From Cylindrodendrum hubeiense (Eukaryota; Ascomycota; Sordariomycetes; Hypocreales; Nectriaceae): a stretch of DNA of 64,000 nucleotides. Both the position numbers and the translations under genes were made by a program. Below the pieces are notes generated by a model. That model saw nothing but the letters and a program-made list of their open reading frames with translations, did not search any database and was not told the origin of the DNA. Numbering within the stretch: position 1 is the stretch's first letter; every line of letters begins with the position of its first letter. Positions 33,679 through 44,917 of the stretch are shown piece after piece. Location: contig JAANBB010000035.1 of the NCBI GenBank assembly GCA_014621425.1, positions 120,422 to 184,421 on the forward strand, read 5' to 3'.

Positions 33679-36013
33679 TTACGCTCCGTTTCGATACACC
33701 TGTGCACCCTGATTCCTGAATCCAATGGTATCTCTCCGTTGCAAGATCATCAATGCCCGATTCAACGCCTGCTCAGTATACCCCTTGCCCTCGACCATCT
33801 CTCTGCGCAGCGTCGCCAGGCTAGTGCTCCAGCCGATGGGCAGTCTCCGCTTCAACTCCGCTTCGATACGGTTGACCTCTTCGTTGAGCTCACGGCTGCC
33901 CTGGTTGCTACCCTGGTTGACAGCGTCCATGGTGGAGCAGAGGAACAGACGGATGGCCTCATCGACGTGTGCTTCAGTGGCAATAGTGGAGAGGGTAAGC
34001 TTGGCGAGGGATTCGGTGATACGGACGATGGCCTCGAGCTGACGGACAGTGATGGGGATAGAAGAGCGGGCATTGGCTTCTATCTCGGCGGCGTGGACCT
34101 GTCGTCGGATAGAAACAAAGTGAGAGGAGAGCTTTTCGGCGGCCTCGGGGCTGAGACGGGGAGCGCATCGACTAGAAGGTGTTAATAGTTTGAACGTGAA
34201 AGGGGGCAAAGTGGAAGTGGGGGACATACGTCTTGCAGTAAGTCAAGAATTTGCGCATTCGGTCAATAGGGATTTCGGACTCGGTGACTTCCTCTTGGCC
34301 CCGGCCGTCCATCTGAATGCTAAGAACGTGCTTCGCCATTCGTTCATCTTTCTCGCGGTTGTGCTCATCCTTGACAATAAAGATCATATCGAAACGAGAC
34401 AAGATGGTCGTCTGGAAGTCAATGTTCTCTCCAGGAGTCTTCATGTCGTCGTATCGACCAAAGATGGGGTTAGCAGCCGCCAAAACGGACGTTCGCGCGT
34501 TGAGGATTGTGGTGATACCCGCTTTGGCGATAGAGATAGTCTGCTGCTCCATGGCTTCGTGGATAGCCACTCGGTCTTCGTCTCGCATCTTATCGAACTC
34601 GTCGATACACACGACACCGCCATCGGCAAGGACCATGGCACCGCCTTCAAGGTAGAATTCACGTGTTGAGTGGTCTCGCTGAACTGAAGCCGTCAAACCA
34701 GCAGCAGACGAACCCTTTCCAGAAGTGTAGATGGAGATGGGAGCTGCTTTCTCGACGAACTTCAACAGCTGAGATTTGGCTGTACCGGGGTCACCAAGTA
34801 GTAGAACGTTAATGTCACCTCTTAGTTTCATTCCATCAGGCAGGATCTTCTTGGAGCCTCCTAATAGGAGACAGAGGATTGCCTTTTTGATGTCGCGGTT
34901 TCCGTAGATAGAAGGGGCAATGCAGTCTGTCATGACGTTGTAAAGATCTGGTCGTCTGCTCAACTCCAGGAATTCCTGCTCTTCTTCTTCAGTAAAGGTA
35001 GCGGCACCCTTGGCGGACTGGTCGAGATCGGTCTGGATGCCGACCGCTCTGAGGTAAGGGGTACGGATGGCCACCGCTCCGCCACCCGATGAGTTCTTTG
35101 AGGCCTTGTTTTGGTAAATCGAGAAGATGCCCATAACAGTGCATCTCGATCCAGGGACAACTCGGTTGGTTAAATGCCTGTCGGCAGAGATGAGGACATG
35201 TCTCGGCAGCTCTCCGACCGGAACCTGGTCAGGGGCTTCTTGAAGCTTGATGATTTGCTGGTCGACGAAGCGTGACTTCTCATGCATCACAAAGTATGGA
35301 TCCAGAGGACACTTTGGTGAGGGATCGTTTGGGATTCGGACACGAGCGCATATTCGGGGCAAAGTGACACCTGTGAAGCCACCCAGGATCGGGATGGTCT
35401 GTGTATGCTGGCAACTCCGGCACTGGATGTGAAGCTGCGTCGCCTTTGAAGACATGACAGAGGCACCAATTACGATACCTGGTACACGGACCAGTCGTGC
35501 AATAGTCATCGAGTCAAGGTTTCTGATCGATACGTCATCTGCATCCGAATGAAGAAGAAGCTGGTGCTCAGGGATTTCGACCTTTGGGTCGTGGGGGAAG
35601 ACGATTCGGTGTGTGCACTTCTTCAAGGCACCCTCGAACTATTCCAGGAATGTCAGCTAGTGCGCCGAAAGGTCGGGATGAACATGCTCTGCTTACCAGC
35701 GGGATGATCTCTGCGGGCTCTGAGGCCAGTTTGTGCGCCAGCTCTTCATTGAAGTTGATCAGATCGTTGATGTTGACATCGCAGTAGTATTTCTTCAGCA
35801 GCGCATTCTCTCGCAGCTGATCTCTGCACGGGGGGTTAGCATGCAAGGCTAGAGGCCCAGGGTCGAATGCGCAAACCTGTAGACGAAGTTGTTGTCGAGT
35901 CGGAAGTCGAGAATGAAGGTCTCGAGCTGGGTCTGCAGCTGCAGTCGGGTGTCGCCATTCTCGCCGAAGCTCGGGTCAAAGACGTGCGCAGAATAGACAG
36001 ATTGGCGATCCAT
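33679..36013 (-). CDS. MCM5: Mcm5, subunit of the MCM2-7 replicative helicase
   Basis: Exons on the minus strand: 36013-35877, 35823-35697, 35638-34230 and 34171-33679; 721 residues, the usual Mcm5 length; introns 53, 58 and 58 bp. The N-terminal domain carries a C4 zinc finger (Cys161, Cys164, Cys185, Cys198, by count). The AAA+ core has Walker A GDPGTAKS (370-377), Walker B IDEFDKM (433-439) and the SRFD arginine finger (502-505). The C-terminal winged-helix part includes [18 protein letters not shown]. It works as part of the MCM2-7 ring, loaded at origins in G1 and activated as the CMG helicase in S phase, in the nucleus. Divergent from VPS54 across a 522-bp promoter with an MluI cell-cycle box, consistent with G1/S transcription. 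Confidence 0.97.
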
Positions 36014-36535
36014 TGCGACCTGGGCGTGATTATCTGATCTTGCTCTGTTGTCGTCGGCGTGCCCAAGGCTGAGGGCTGGAACTGACGGGGGTTTATGCAA
36101 ATAATGTGGAGTTGTTGGAGGGGCTCGCAGGTTGACCAGTTGGCGGAGTAATTTAGTTAGGTCTGTCGCGAACTGCGCGACGCGTCTCCTCCCTTTTCGC
36201 GTAAATTGACTTGTTAGTCAGCGGCGCATCCCGCTCCAAAAATCCAAAACGTGTTAGTGCTGATAACTTATCTTCACGTGCCGTCAGGGGGGGAGCCGAG
36301 CTGTCGTGGCTACAACGCATCCGGGCTTGGTACGGAAGCAATAATTGAGCTGCCTAATATGATGACGATCTATGCGCTCTTGTCTTGATTTATATTTCCC
36401 ATCTTCTAGATTGCACGTGTCGGTCGCCTGTGCCAGTTCTTGTCTTCCCAGCGATGATACCCTTGTAATTCGCGAACCCGGCCGCCAACACAGTTGTCGG
36501 CTCCTTGTCCTGCCTAAGCCAGGCCACCCTCAACC
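36014..36535. promoter_or_regulatory. bidirectional promoter between MCM5 and VPS54
   Basis: 522 bases between two divergent start codons. It contains ACGCGT at 36180-36185 and TTTTCGCGT (reverse ACGCGAAAA) at 36194-36202, 167 to 190 bases before the MCM5 start. Both match yeast G1/S promoter elements (MCB/SCB type). The VPS54-proximal half is pyrimidine-rich without an obvious TATA box. Confidence 0.65.
36180..36202. promoter_or_regulatory. paired MluI cell-cycle box-like sites upstream of MCM5
   Basis: ACGCGT (36180-36185) is a perfect, palindromic MluI cell-cycle box; ten bases on, TTTTCGCGT (36194-36202) reads ACGCGAAAA on the MCM5 strand, a hybrid MCB/SCB/E2F-like site. In yeasts such sites bind Mbp1/Swi6 (MBF) and drive S-phase genes. 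Use in this fungus is inferred. Confidence 0.55.
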
Positions 36536-39500
36536 ATGTTCACTCACAGCGCCGCAAAATCCGTCGACAATCTGTCAGCTTTGTCTCCCGTGGGCCGCGG
36601 GGAGCTCCCCTTCCATAGGTTAGTGGTGGAGGAGTTCGCAGAGAAGTTTCCGCTGACAGTCCTGGGCGTAGCGGCGGCAGACATGGCTCAGTCCATCATC
36701 CACCTCCCTCACGACGCGGGTCGACAGCGAGCTCGATTCATTCGGTAGGCGGCGTGTTGGATAGCGCTCCCAGCAATTGGGCCGCTTCTGTTTACGAGTT
36801 GAACCATAATGGTGCGTCCTACGATTCCCAGCTTGCCCATCTTCCCCCAGCGTTAACCACCAAGCAGCCATCTCGACACTCCTCCAACCTCCTATTGTAC
36901 GAACCGGCCTGCAACCTCACACCTCGGCCCCAGCATCGAGCGCACACAAACCCCCGACCGCGAAAGACATTCCTCCAGTTGCCCTGACGAATATTGCCCG
37001 TATCGATGTCGAGGAGTTTAAACCGTACCTGGCGCAGGTTGGCACGCTGTACGAACAGCTCCGAAGAATCAAGGAGAATGACGATGACGCCAACAGCATC
37101 CAGCGATTGGCAAGACAAGAGGAGCAGGTTGATACCGGTGGCGATGCGTTTCTAAGGCCTGGGCGCCCCACGCGCAAGAGCTCGACTGCGTCCCTCTCAT
37201 CACTAAACTCGAATGAAGGCTCCAGTCCTGTCCGAAGGCCGAGCGCCAGCTTTGCTCGGAGATCTATGCAAGGGCCACCACCATTGTCGACAATCCCGAC
37301 TGTTTATTTCGACGAGGAGTTCCATCTTGAAAACCCGAGGACCTTCGATGTTGTTAGCGAGCGCTCTGAAGTCATCCGCCCTGCCAACTCAGAGAATGGC
37401 GAGAAGGGTGCAATCAATGGAAGTGCATCTGCGCCGAGGAAGGCTCTCGCCACCAATGCAATCCTGCAAGAGAAGCTGTCCTGGTACATGGATACAATCG
37501 AGGTCCATCTTATCAACTCAATCTCGACTGCATCCACCACTTTTTTTACCGCCCTTGGATCTCTCAAGGAGCTGCACTCGGAAGCCGCCGAGTCTGTCCA
37601 GAGAATCAAAGCCTTGAGGAAAGAACTCGAGGCTCTTGATGAGGAGATTGCGACTAAGGGTCTTGAAATTGTCCACAAGAGACGTCGACGAGAGAACCTC
37701 AAGCAACTAAATGATGCTGTCTTGCAACTGAGACAAATCGCGGACGGGGTTATGGGCTGCGAGGCCCTAGTTGATCAAGGCGAGGTGGACAAGGCCCTGT
37801 CGAGCATTGACTCGTTGGAGAAACTCATTGCCGGCGAACGAGACCCGGGGGCTGAATATGAGACTGAGTTACAGTTGCGAGATCTAAGGTCAGCTTCCGC
37901 CTTGCAGGGTGTCCATGCCGACCTTACTACACTGAGATCCCGCATCGGAAAGGCATATGAATCCAACTTCCAAAATATCCTGATGCGCGATCTGCGTAGA
38001 CACTCCGAGTCAGTGTCCTCGGAAGAAATTTTGCTTCGATGGACCAACGCTGCAACCAGGGCAAAGGGTGGTCATGCCAGATCACCCTCAGTCTTCCCGG
38101 CTTACTTGACGGGTACCGATGAACTAAAAGCCCAACTCTTCCCCAACATGGTCGGTCTGCACCGCGCTAAACACATAGCAGCAGCCACCATTGCATACCG
38201 GGAGGCTATTCTCCGAGAAATTCGCAATCTGATCCGACGACCGCTACCAAGCTCCACTGACGACGATAATGAATCCATGATGTCAGTATCAACGGCAAGT
38301 GGAGGGCGTGGTTTGTCAAACCAAGAGAAGTCGTCTATTCTAGCACGAAATTTGCGGGCCCTGGAACCTGAGGACGGCGAGGAGCTACTCATCAAAATCT
38401 ATATTGGGGTCACAGAGACCTTGAGGCGGTTGACAACACAAGTTAAGGTGTTACTGGAAATTACGAGTTCCCTGACGGATTCACCTCAAGGGGATGGACT
38501 GAGGTCGCCACCAATCCGATCACCTATATCAAGCCCAAGGCCTGATCGCTACCCAGGCAATCCCATGAATTCGACATTCGAAGTCCAGGAGGAGCTTCAC
38601 AAGAATCTTGACGTTGCCAACCTCCTCGGCCAGGCCGTTGATGTCGCAATTGAAAAGATCGTCAAGGTGCTGAAGGTCCGAGCAGAGCAAACAGCCCACC
38701 TACCTCCGGGTCTTTTCTTGCGATACTTTACACTCAACTTATACTTTACCAATGAGTGCGAGTCGATCTCTGGCAGAAGTGGCACACCCTTAAAGACTGT
38801 GGTCAACGGCCACATCAAGGATTTTGTGCAGAGAAACCGTGACGTTGAGATGCAGAAACTTGCGCAAGGCATGGAATCTGACCAGTGGAATGCCAAAGAT
38901 TTCAGCGACGACAACGCAGATCTCCTGGAGATCCTACTGGAAAGCAGCACGCGAGATGCCATCAAGTGGACAGAAAGCAACAAGATATACGTGCCTTATT
39001 CCGACCCAGATAGGACAGAGGGAGACTCTGCCGTCGAGAGCAATGGAACTAGCAAGGAAAAGATCCGAACAGCAACCATTGACTCGGAGACGTTCATGCT
39101 CCCGAAGTCGGCAATTCTCTGCCTCGAGGGCATTGCCAAATTCTCACATCTCATCACTGGAATTCCGTCGATGACGCTTGATATCGCGACTTCCTTAATA
39201 GCGTATCTGCAGCTCTTCAATTCCAGGTGCACACAGCTCATTCTAGGTGCTGGCGCAACTCGCTCAGCTGGCCTGAGGAACATCACGACAAAGCACTTGG
39301 CCCTGGCATCCCAAGCGCTCTCATTCATCGCTACTCTCATCCCTCACATCCGCGAATTTGTGCGACGCCATGCTGGCTCCGGGGCAAATGTTTCCAACCT
39401 CATGGGTGAGTTTGACAAGATCAGGCGACTGCTCCAGGAACACCAAGACAGCATCTACCAGAAGCTTGTCGATATCATGAGCGGCCGAGCCACCATTCAC

Positions 39501-40001
39501 TGCAGGAATATGAAGACCATCGACTGGGACGCGGACGGCACAAGGGGGGCCCACCCTTACATGGAGACTCTAGCGAAAGAGACAACCACCCTGCACAGGG
39601 TTCTCACGAAGCATCTGCCAGAGACTTCCATTCAGATGATTATGATTCCCGTCTTCTCTAGTTACAAAGACCAGCTTGGTTCAACCTTCCAAGACGCCGA
39701 CCCCAAAACAGAGATGGGTATCGAAAGGTAAGGCTGTTCAGATCCTAACAGGCGGTGAACTCATGACTAACATAACATCAGCATGCTCTACGATGTCGAC
39801 TTCCTCGCAACGAAGCTTGGCAAACTCGATGGGTTCGGGGACACGGCAGAATTCCTAGCAAAGATCATCAAGTCTAAGAAGGTCATGGTGGAAGAACCCC
39901 CTGCAGACACAGCCTCTACGGAGCAGCCCAAAGAAGACGAGCCGGAAGAAGATGCGAAAAAGGATTCAGAGGAGCCCCCCAAGGGCGACGAAAAGAAGTA
40001 G
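36536..40001 (+). CDS. VPS54: Vps54, GARP tethering complex subunit
   Basis: Exons 36536-36618, 36672-36811, 36868-39727 and 39782-40001 give 1100 residues; introns are 53, 56 and 54 bp. The first intron has a GCTGAC branch point and GTAG end and restores the frame into the Ser-rich SRRGSTASSIHSVGG segment. The second acceptor (36867) was chosen over one three bases earlier because it gives AISTLLQPP. The N-terminal ~170 residues are disordered, apart from a conserved stretch around DIPPVALTNI and PYLAQVGTLYEQLRR. The coiled-coil Vps54 N-domain starts around KLSWYMDTIEVHLINSIS. The helical C-terminal domain contains KSAILCLEGIAKFSHL, and the tail is acidic. Family knowledge: with Vps51-53 it tethers endosome-derived vesicles at the trans-Golgi network. 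Confidence 0.94.
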
Positions 40002-41563
40002 TCTTCGGTAGCAGGCTAATAAGTTGCCGAGTTCAGTGCGGGTAAGCGTTGTATCTACAGTTGCGAGGTGCTAGGGCCCGGATTAAATGGCCGTGTTACG
40101 ATGAGTTATGCGAGAAAGCCATAGTCCTGCACATAGAATCTCATTCACATCCAATTGGTTAACTCCACTACACCGCATCCCGCTTTGATGACATGTGCCC
40201 GTCGTGACAAGCCCCAGTCCAGTAGCAGACCAACTGACAGCATCGCTTCACGCCCGCTGGAGTCGTACGGCCACGGCGTCTTCTACGCCTTGGCGAGAAC
40301 CGTGGCGCTGAGTCCTGAATACTCCGACAGGGCGTCCCGTTGGTGCCACGCTGCCAGAATAATCACCGCCATCCGTCCCTGCGGCTGACCGACACCAGGG
40401 GCGCCAGGGAGTCTGCAGGGCAGCGAGGTTTTGCTGCCGACGGCGTGATTTACGTCGCAGACTGCGCGCCGCTTGACCTATGCTCTTCGCGGCGGTAGGT
40501 ACTACGTGGTAACTCTGGGGGAAATGAGCAATGGCGCTTGGCGATGCGACTAACCATGATTGCCAGCACGATTTGTGCCAAGCGATCCCCCCCAGGCACA
40601 GCTGATCGGCACGATGTCGAAATGAGCATCGTGCACGGATTGACAGCGGGAACAATGCGATGGGGCCTTTGTTAGTTGCGCCGTTCCCGCGCGTCGCTGA
40701 TCTACTACGTAGGATTCAGCGCTGATGACACCAAAAATAAGGAGTGGAGAAGAAAGGATCGGCGGCAACGAGCAACCCAAGAATAGCAACAATGAGGGGC
40801 AGCTGAAAGTTGTACGAGGAGTCGGATAAGTTTTGTGCGCGGGGCTGGGTGGCACAACCTTCTGCAGTTACTCGGTCCGTAGGATGCGCGTGCATGTCTG
40901 ACGTGTACGTCGCATCCAACCAGACTTCAAGGACAGGCAGTGCACGTCGGGAGATGAACAATGGCAAGGGACACGGGCGCGAAAATAACAAACAGATGCT
41001 TTGACCAGGGGGTCGTCGCGTGCTCGTACAATGAACTGATCGGCATTGTGCAGTCACGTCAAAAGCTTGTCAAGGAGAAGTCAAAGTGTAGATCCAAGTC
41101 TATGTTCATTCATCCCAAAATATCTCAAAGGTTTTTTGTAGGGGTTCACAGACGCCCTAGAATATATACAGAAAATCTTCTAAAAGTTCAAAACGTGTTG
41201 TAAAGCGAATGTGAGAATTGTCCAAAAGTAAGTGAGTGCCAGACCCAACCCCTTGCTGATCTGTGATCCAAGAGGCATCAAGCCTGTAACAAATTGGGGT
41301 GGTGAAGAAAGCGAGCAAGCGAGTGAGGTTCGCATCAATCCCCAATGGGTTCTGTTTTGAGTTTTTTGTTTGTTCCATCCATAAGCGCCGCCAGCCGCCC
41401 AAAGTCTATAACCCGGGTATCTTGAAATGGGTATGTGAAGGGTATGCGAAGTGCCAAGGGTAATGTGTATGTGCTCGTGTCATCGTGAATCGACGCTCTG
41501 CGTCAAAGGGGGGAAAAGGGGTGGACAGAAGAAGGAGGCGTCCAGGCAAGGCCAAGAAGGCGC
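40002..41563. other. intergenic, nothing recognised
   Basis: 1.56 kb between the convergent 3' ends of VPS54 and the secreted-protein gene at 41564. Short open frames only, none convincing. Confidence 0.55.
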
Positions 41564-42052
41564 TTAGTTGGGGTAGGCAGAACCAACACCCAGGGTGCTG
41601 ATGAGATCAACCTCCTCAGTGACCTTGGTCTGGACGTCGTCAGGGAGGTAGTAGGCGTTGTTGCAGGGGAAGACCTCGCAGCCAGACATGGGCTCGAGAG
41701 CGGAGGCGGGCCACATCTGCTTGACGTTGTCGTGGTCGGCGGGGTTGACAATGGCAGAGACATCGAAGTAGGTCAGGCCGTTCCAGCCATTGAAGGTAAC
41801 CTCGCCGAGCATGCCAGGGGCAGCGGTGGCACCCTCCTGAACAGCGTAGTAGTTGCCAATGTAGCCCTCGGGGAAGGTGACGGTGGTGTTCTTCTTGTGG
41901 TTGACGGTGATGGATTCGATCTCAGCGTGGCCGGCGCTAGGGGTGAAGATGATGGTGCGGGTGGCATCATCAAGAGTCCAGAAGGTGACAGTGTTGGCGG
42001 CAACAGTGGACACGGTGGCGGCAAAGGCCAGGAGAGCGGTAGCGAACTGCAT
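41564..42052 (-). CDS. secreted protein of the family often labelled 'DNase1' in fungal genomes
   Basis: Intronless 162-residue frame with a signal peptide (residues 1-19, ending TVAA). The mature part is beta-rich with TFWTLDDATRTIIF, two close N-glycosylation sequons (NTT and neighbourhood) and the strongly patterned segment GMLGEVTFNGWNGLTYFDVSAIVN. The C-terminal half carries two Cys (GCEVFPCNNAYYLPDD) that could pair. I recall similar small secreted proteins in many Sordariomycetes under the name DNase1 protein, but see no nuclease motif, so activity should not be assumed. A TATA box (42362-42368) and a long pyrimidine-rich leader precede the start on the minus strand, and codon use is strongly biased to C/G endings, which suggests high expression. 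Confidence 0.85.
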   Translation of the reverse strand: MQFATALLAFAATVSTVAANTVTFWTLDDATRTIIFTPSAGHAEIESITVNHKKNTTVTFPEGYIGNYYAVQEGATAAPGMLGEVTFNGWNGLTYFDVSAIVNPADHDNVKQMWPASALEPMSGCEVFPCNNAYYLPDDVQTKVTEEVDLISTLGVGSAYPN

Positions 42053-42361
42053 TTTGAAGTTGGTTTGGTTGTGTGAGGTTGGTTTGTGGTAGTTTGGATT
42101 GTCGTCAAGACAAGGCGATGATTTTCAACGGTTGATAAATGACTGAATCAAGACGTTATAATCAAGTTGGCTCCGTGAGATCGAGGACTAGCTCGCTGCT
42201 TCAGGGAGATGTTTGCAGGGAAAGTGGTGAGACTCGGCTTTCAAAGGAATGAGAAGCGTGGAGTGCAGAATGAATGATAGTCCGAAGACAGAAGATGAAA
42301 CAAATGACTGTTGTGGGTAACGAGAACGAACACCAAAAGGAGATGCGGGTAGGGAGGCCCG

Positions 42362-42368
42362 TTTTATA
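42362..42368 (-). promoter_or_regulatory. TATA box candidate of the secreted-protein gene at 41564
   Basis: Reads TATAAAA on the minus strand, 310 bases before the start codon. The stretch between is pyrimidine-rich on that strand, as in strongly expressed fungal genes with long leaders. Confidence 0.45.
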
Positions 42369-44683
42369 AGCACATCTGAGTCCGGCCATCTGGGAACGAC
42401 GTGGGCGCATCCCATCTCACCCAGGGCAAGTCTCTGCCCAGATCAGATTTTGTCAACGACAACGTTGGAGCGCCTCAGTGGGGCGGCACTGCGAGGTACA
42501 GCGAGGCGATGCTGGGAGGGACGGGGTCAGCGCCCAAGATGGAGGCCACCCGAGTTGCCGGCGCCACCATTGGACGCCCCGGCGCCTTCGGTGGGCCATC
42601 AGCACAGTGAAGCCCAAGTTGCGACACAGGGTTGGCCGAAGTCACTGTCTCCCAAGACTCCTCTCATCTGCGTGCGGAGAGTTGTCCCGTGTCGTGGCGG
42701 CCACGGTGGTGCGGTAGGCGAGTGGTGTGGTGCGCTCCCGTCCAACTGCCACGCGCCGCCTGCCAGACCCGGCGGCTCGCCCACCCGCCAGGGAGCCCGG
42801 AGACCGCCAGGGACCTGAAGCCCTTTGTTTCAGGGACTGCTCTTTGCGGTTGTCTCGCACGATCCCGCTGCTAATGAAAGCGTCACCCCTATTCGCGTCG
42901 CTTGGAATGCCGTCTTTGTTTTCAGGCACTCCCTTCAACGTTGGCCGTTACCACAACGGCTGATCTGTGCGGGAGGAGTTGTTTCTCTCGCGGTGCCAGC
43001 GTTCGTCTGTCAGATCGCAGAGGATGCGGTAAGGAGCCGTGGGATTCGGCGTGTGGGGGCGTCGACCCGACGCTTTGGGGTACTTGGGCGCGTACCGTAT
43101 GAATTCCACGAGAGAGGAGACAACACGGCCCCCGACTTGGAAGCCAGGCACATGCCGGACAACAACCGCTGTCAGCCCGGGACTAAGGCAAGGGGCGAGG
43201 GCAAGGGCATGGCAGGGCTTGCCAGGTGGAGCATGCCGCGAGGGGGGTCGAGCCAAAAACCGCTCTTTTTTTCTTCTAGCTGCATCCTCACCAGACTCGA
43301 GCTTGGCTTCAGCCCCGCCATTGGTCCAGCGTTTTCTACCAGTGCCTGGTACCTGCGCGAAGCCAGGTGGACGGCTCTCACAGGCTTGTTTCGAAAGCTT
43401 CCGGGGTGTGAGTGGGTTTGACATGGGGCAAACCCAAGGGGAAAATGTCCGTCAGCACACGCACAAGGCAGGTCGATTGAATGAAGCCTTTGTACCCATA
43501 CAGCAAGGTCGCCTGCAAGCACTTCACATCCCGCGTACAAGTACACACCGCTTACCAGGGTGGCCGGCTCGGACACAAGTGTAGCCACCAGCGAGGGTGA
43601 GAACATGGCACCGGGCCCTGAGGTCTCAACACGTGGAACCGCGGAGTCTAGCGAGCACCTGAATCATTCTGTGCTGGCCAGGTGTGGTTTCGTCTAGCCC
43701 TGAACACCTCATGGTTGCCCGACGGGCACCCCACGGCTTGGGCTTGCCATGGCGCCGCCCCTGTGCGAACAAAGGCGTTGTCTTGCGCAGCTATTCTCTC
43801 CGTCAGTCGGGGAGCTAGGACCCGGCAGTTCATGGCTGGGCGGTAGCAGCATTGTTGGGGCCACAGCCGGCCCATGATTCATCCTGCGATGTCGGGCCAA
43901 CAGTTGCGAGTCGGGAACCTCCACACCCACCTCCCTGCGGCCGATGCTGGATAAAATTGAGAGAAAATAAGCAACGAAGTGGATGGCAAGATGGCGAGAT
44001 GGCTGGTTTCTGAGTAAGCCAACCAGGCTTTGCGCTTCCAATTCTCGTTCCTTGTTCCTGGATGATCATCCCCCAGCCGAGCGCCCAGTCCTCATGTACA
44101 GGGATCCCATGCAAATGGATCTCAGCGGATGCTACGGGTGCTCAACCGCATCGCCAATCAACGGCCAGAGGCGAGGTTTCTGCGAAAGCTCTTCCCTGCA
44201 TGCCGAATGGCTGTAATGGACCTGGACCATGGCGCTGAGCATACCAGACTCCAGAGAGGCGACACAACAGACAGCGGAGAAGAGGTGGAGCCGCTGCTGA
44301 AAACTTTGATGGCGTCGAATCTCACGGAACTCTCCTTGGTACCACGGACGAAGACAAGGTGAAGATGAGGCAGCAACAGCGCTCGGCAGGCCGAAAGATT
44401 GATGCCTGCCCTTGTTGCCTGAGGCGGCTCGCGCTTGAGCCTTGCGGACCCGCCCCGGCTAGTTCGGTTGGTCAGCCTCTAGGCCGTTTTCTCCCAAACG
44501 GAGCGGAACTCTCTTCACAGAGTCTTCGAGAAACGGCGCCTTTTTCCCAGCCATTCCGGCCCGTCTAGTACAGTACAGAACTGTCAGGTTAGTACGGCGG
44601 CCGCGCGGCTTCGGAAAAAGGCTCAGCCCTTCCCTTCCAGGAAGGTTATCCGTCTCGAGTCGTTGTGCATCTTGACGCAAACT

Positions 44684-44710
44684 TGTGCAGCCATGTGCAG
44701 CCATGTGCAG
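44684..44710. repeat. 10-bp tandem repeat, 2.7 copies
   Basis: TGTGCAGCCA repeated in perfect register (TGTGCAGCCA twice, then TGTGCAG). Intergenic; no function visible. Confidence 0.85.
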
Positions 44711-44873
44711 CTTTCCCCGATTCGCCGGCTGCAGGTTTGTGCACGCTAGGGCCTCCGATGTTCTCCCATTCCAGTCCAGGCCGCAGACAACAGGGATGAA
44801 CTTGGTGACTTGGTGCACGCAACCGCACCCATCAATGGTACCTTGCGCCGACTCGTTCGTCAAGCCGCACCTC

Positions 44874-44917
44874 AGGAACGCTCCAGGAACGCTCCAGGTA
44901 CGCTCCAGGCACGCTCT
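44874..44917. repeat. four-copy 11-bp tandem repeat
   Basis: Units AGGAACGCTCC (44874), AGGAACGCTCC (44885), AGGTACGCTCC (44896) and AGGCACGCTCT (44907); only the fourth base and the last base vary. Intergenic. Confidence 0.9.

Noticed and set aside
33739..34185. 148-codon plus-strand frame
   Set aside because: Antisense to the last MCM5 exon.
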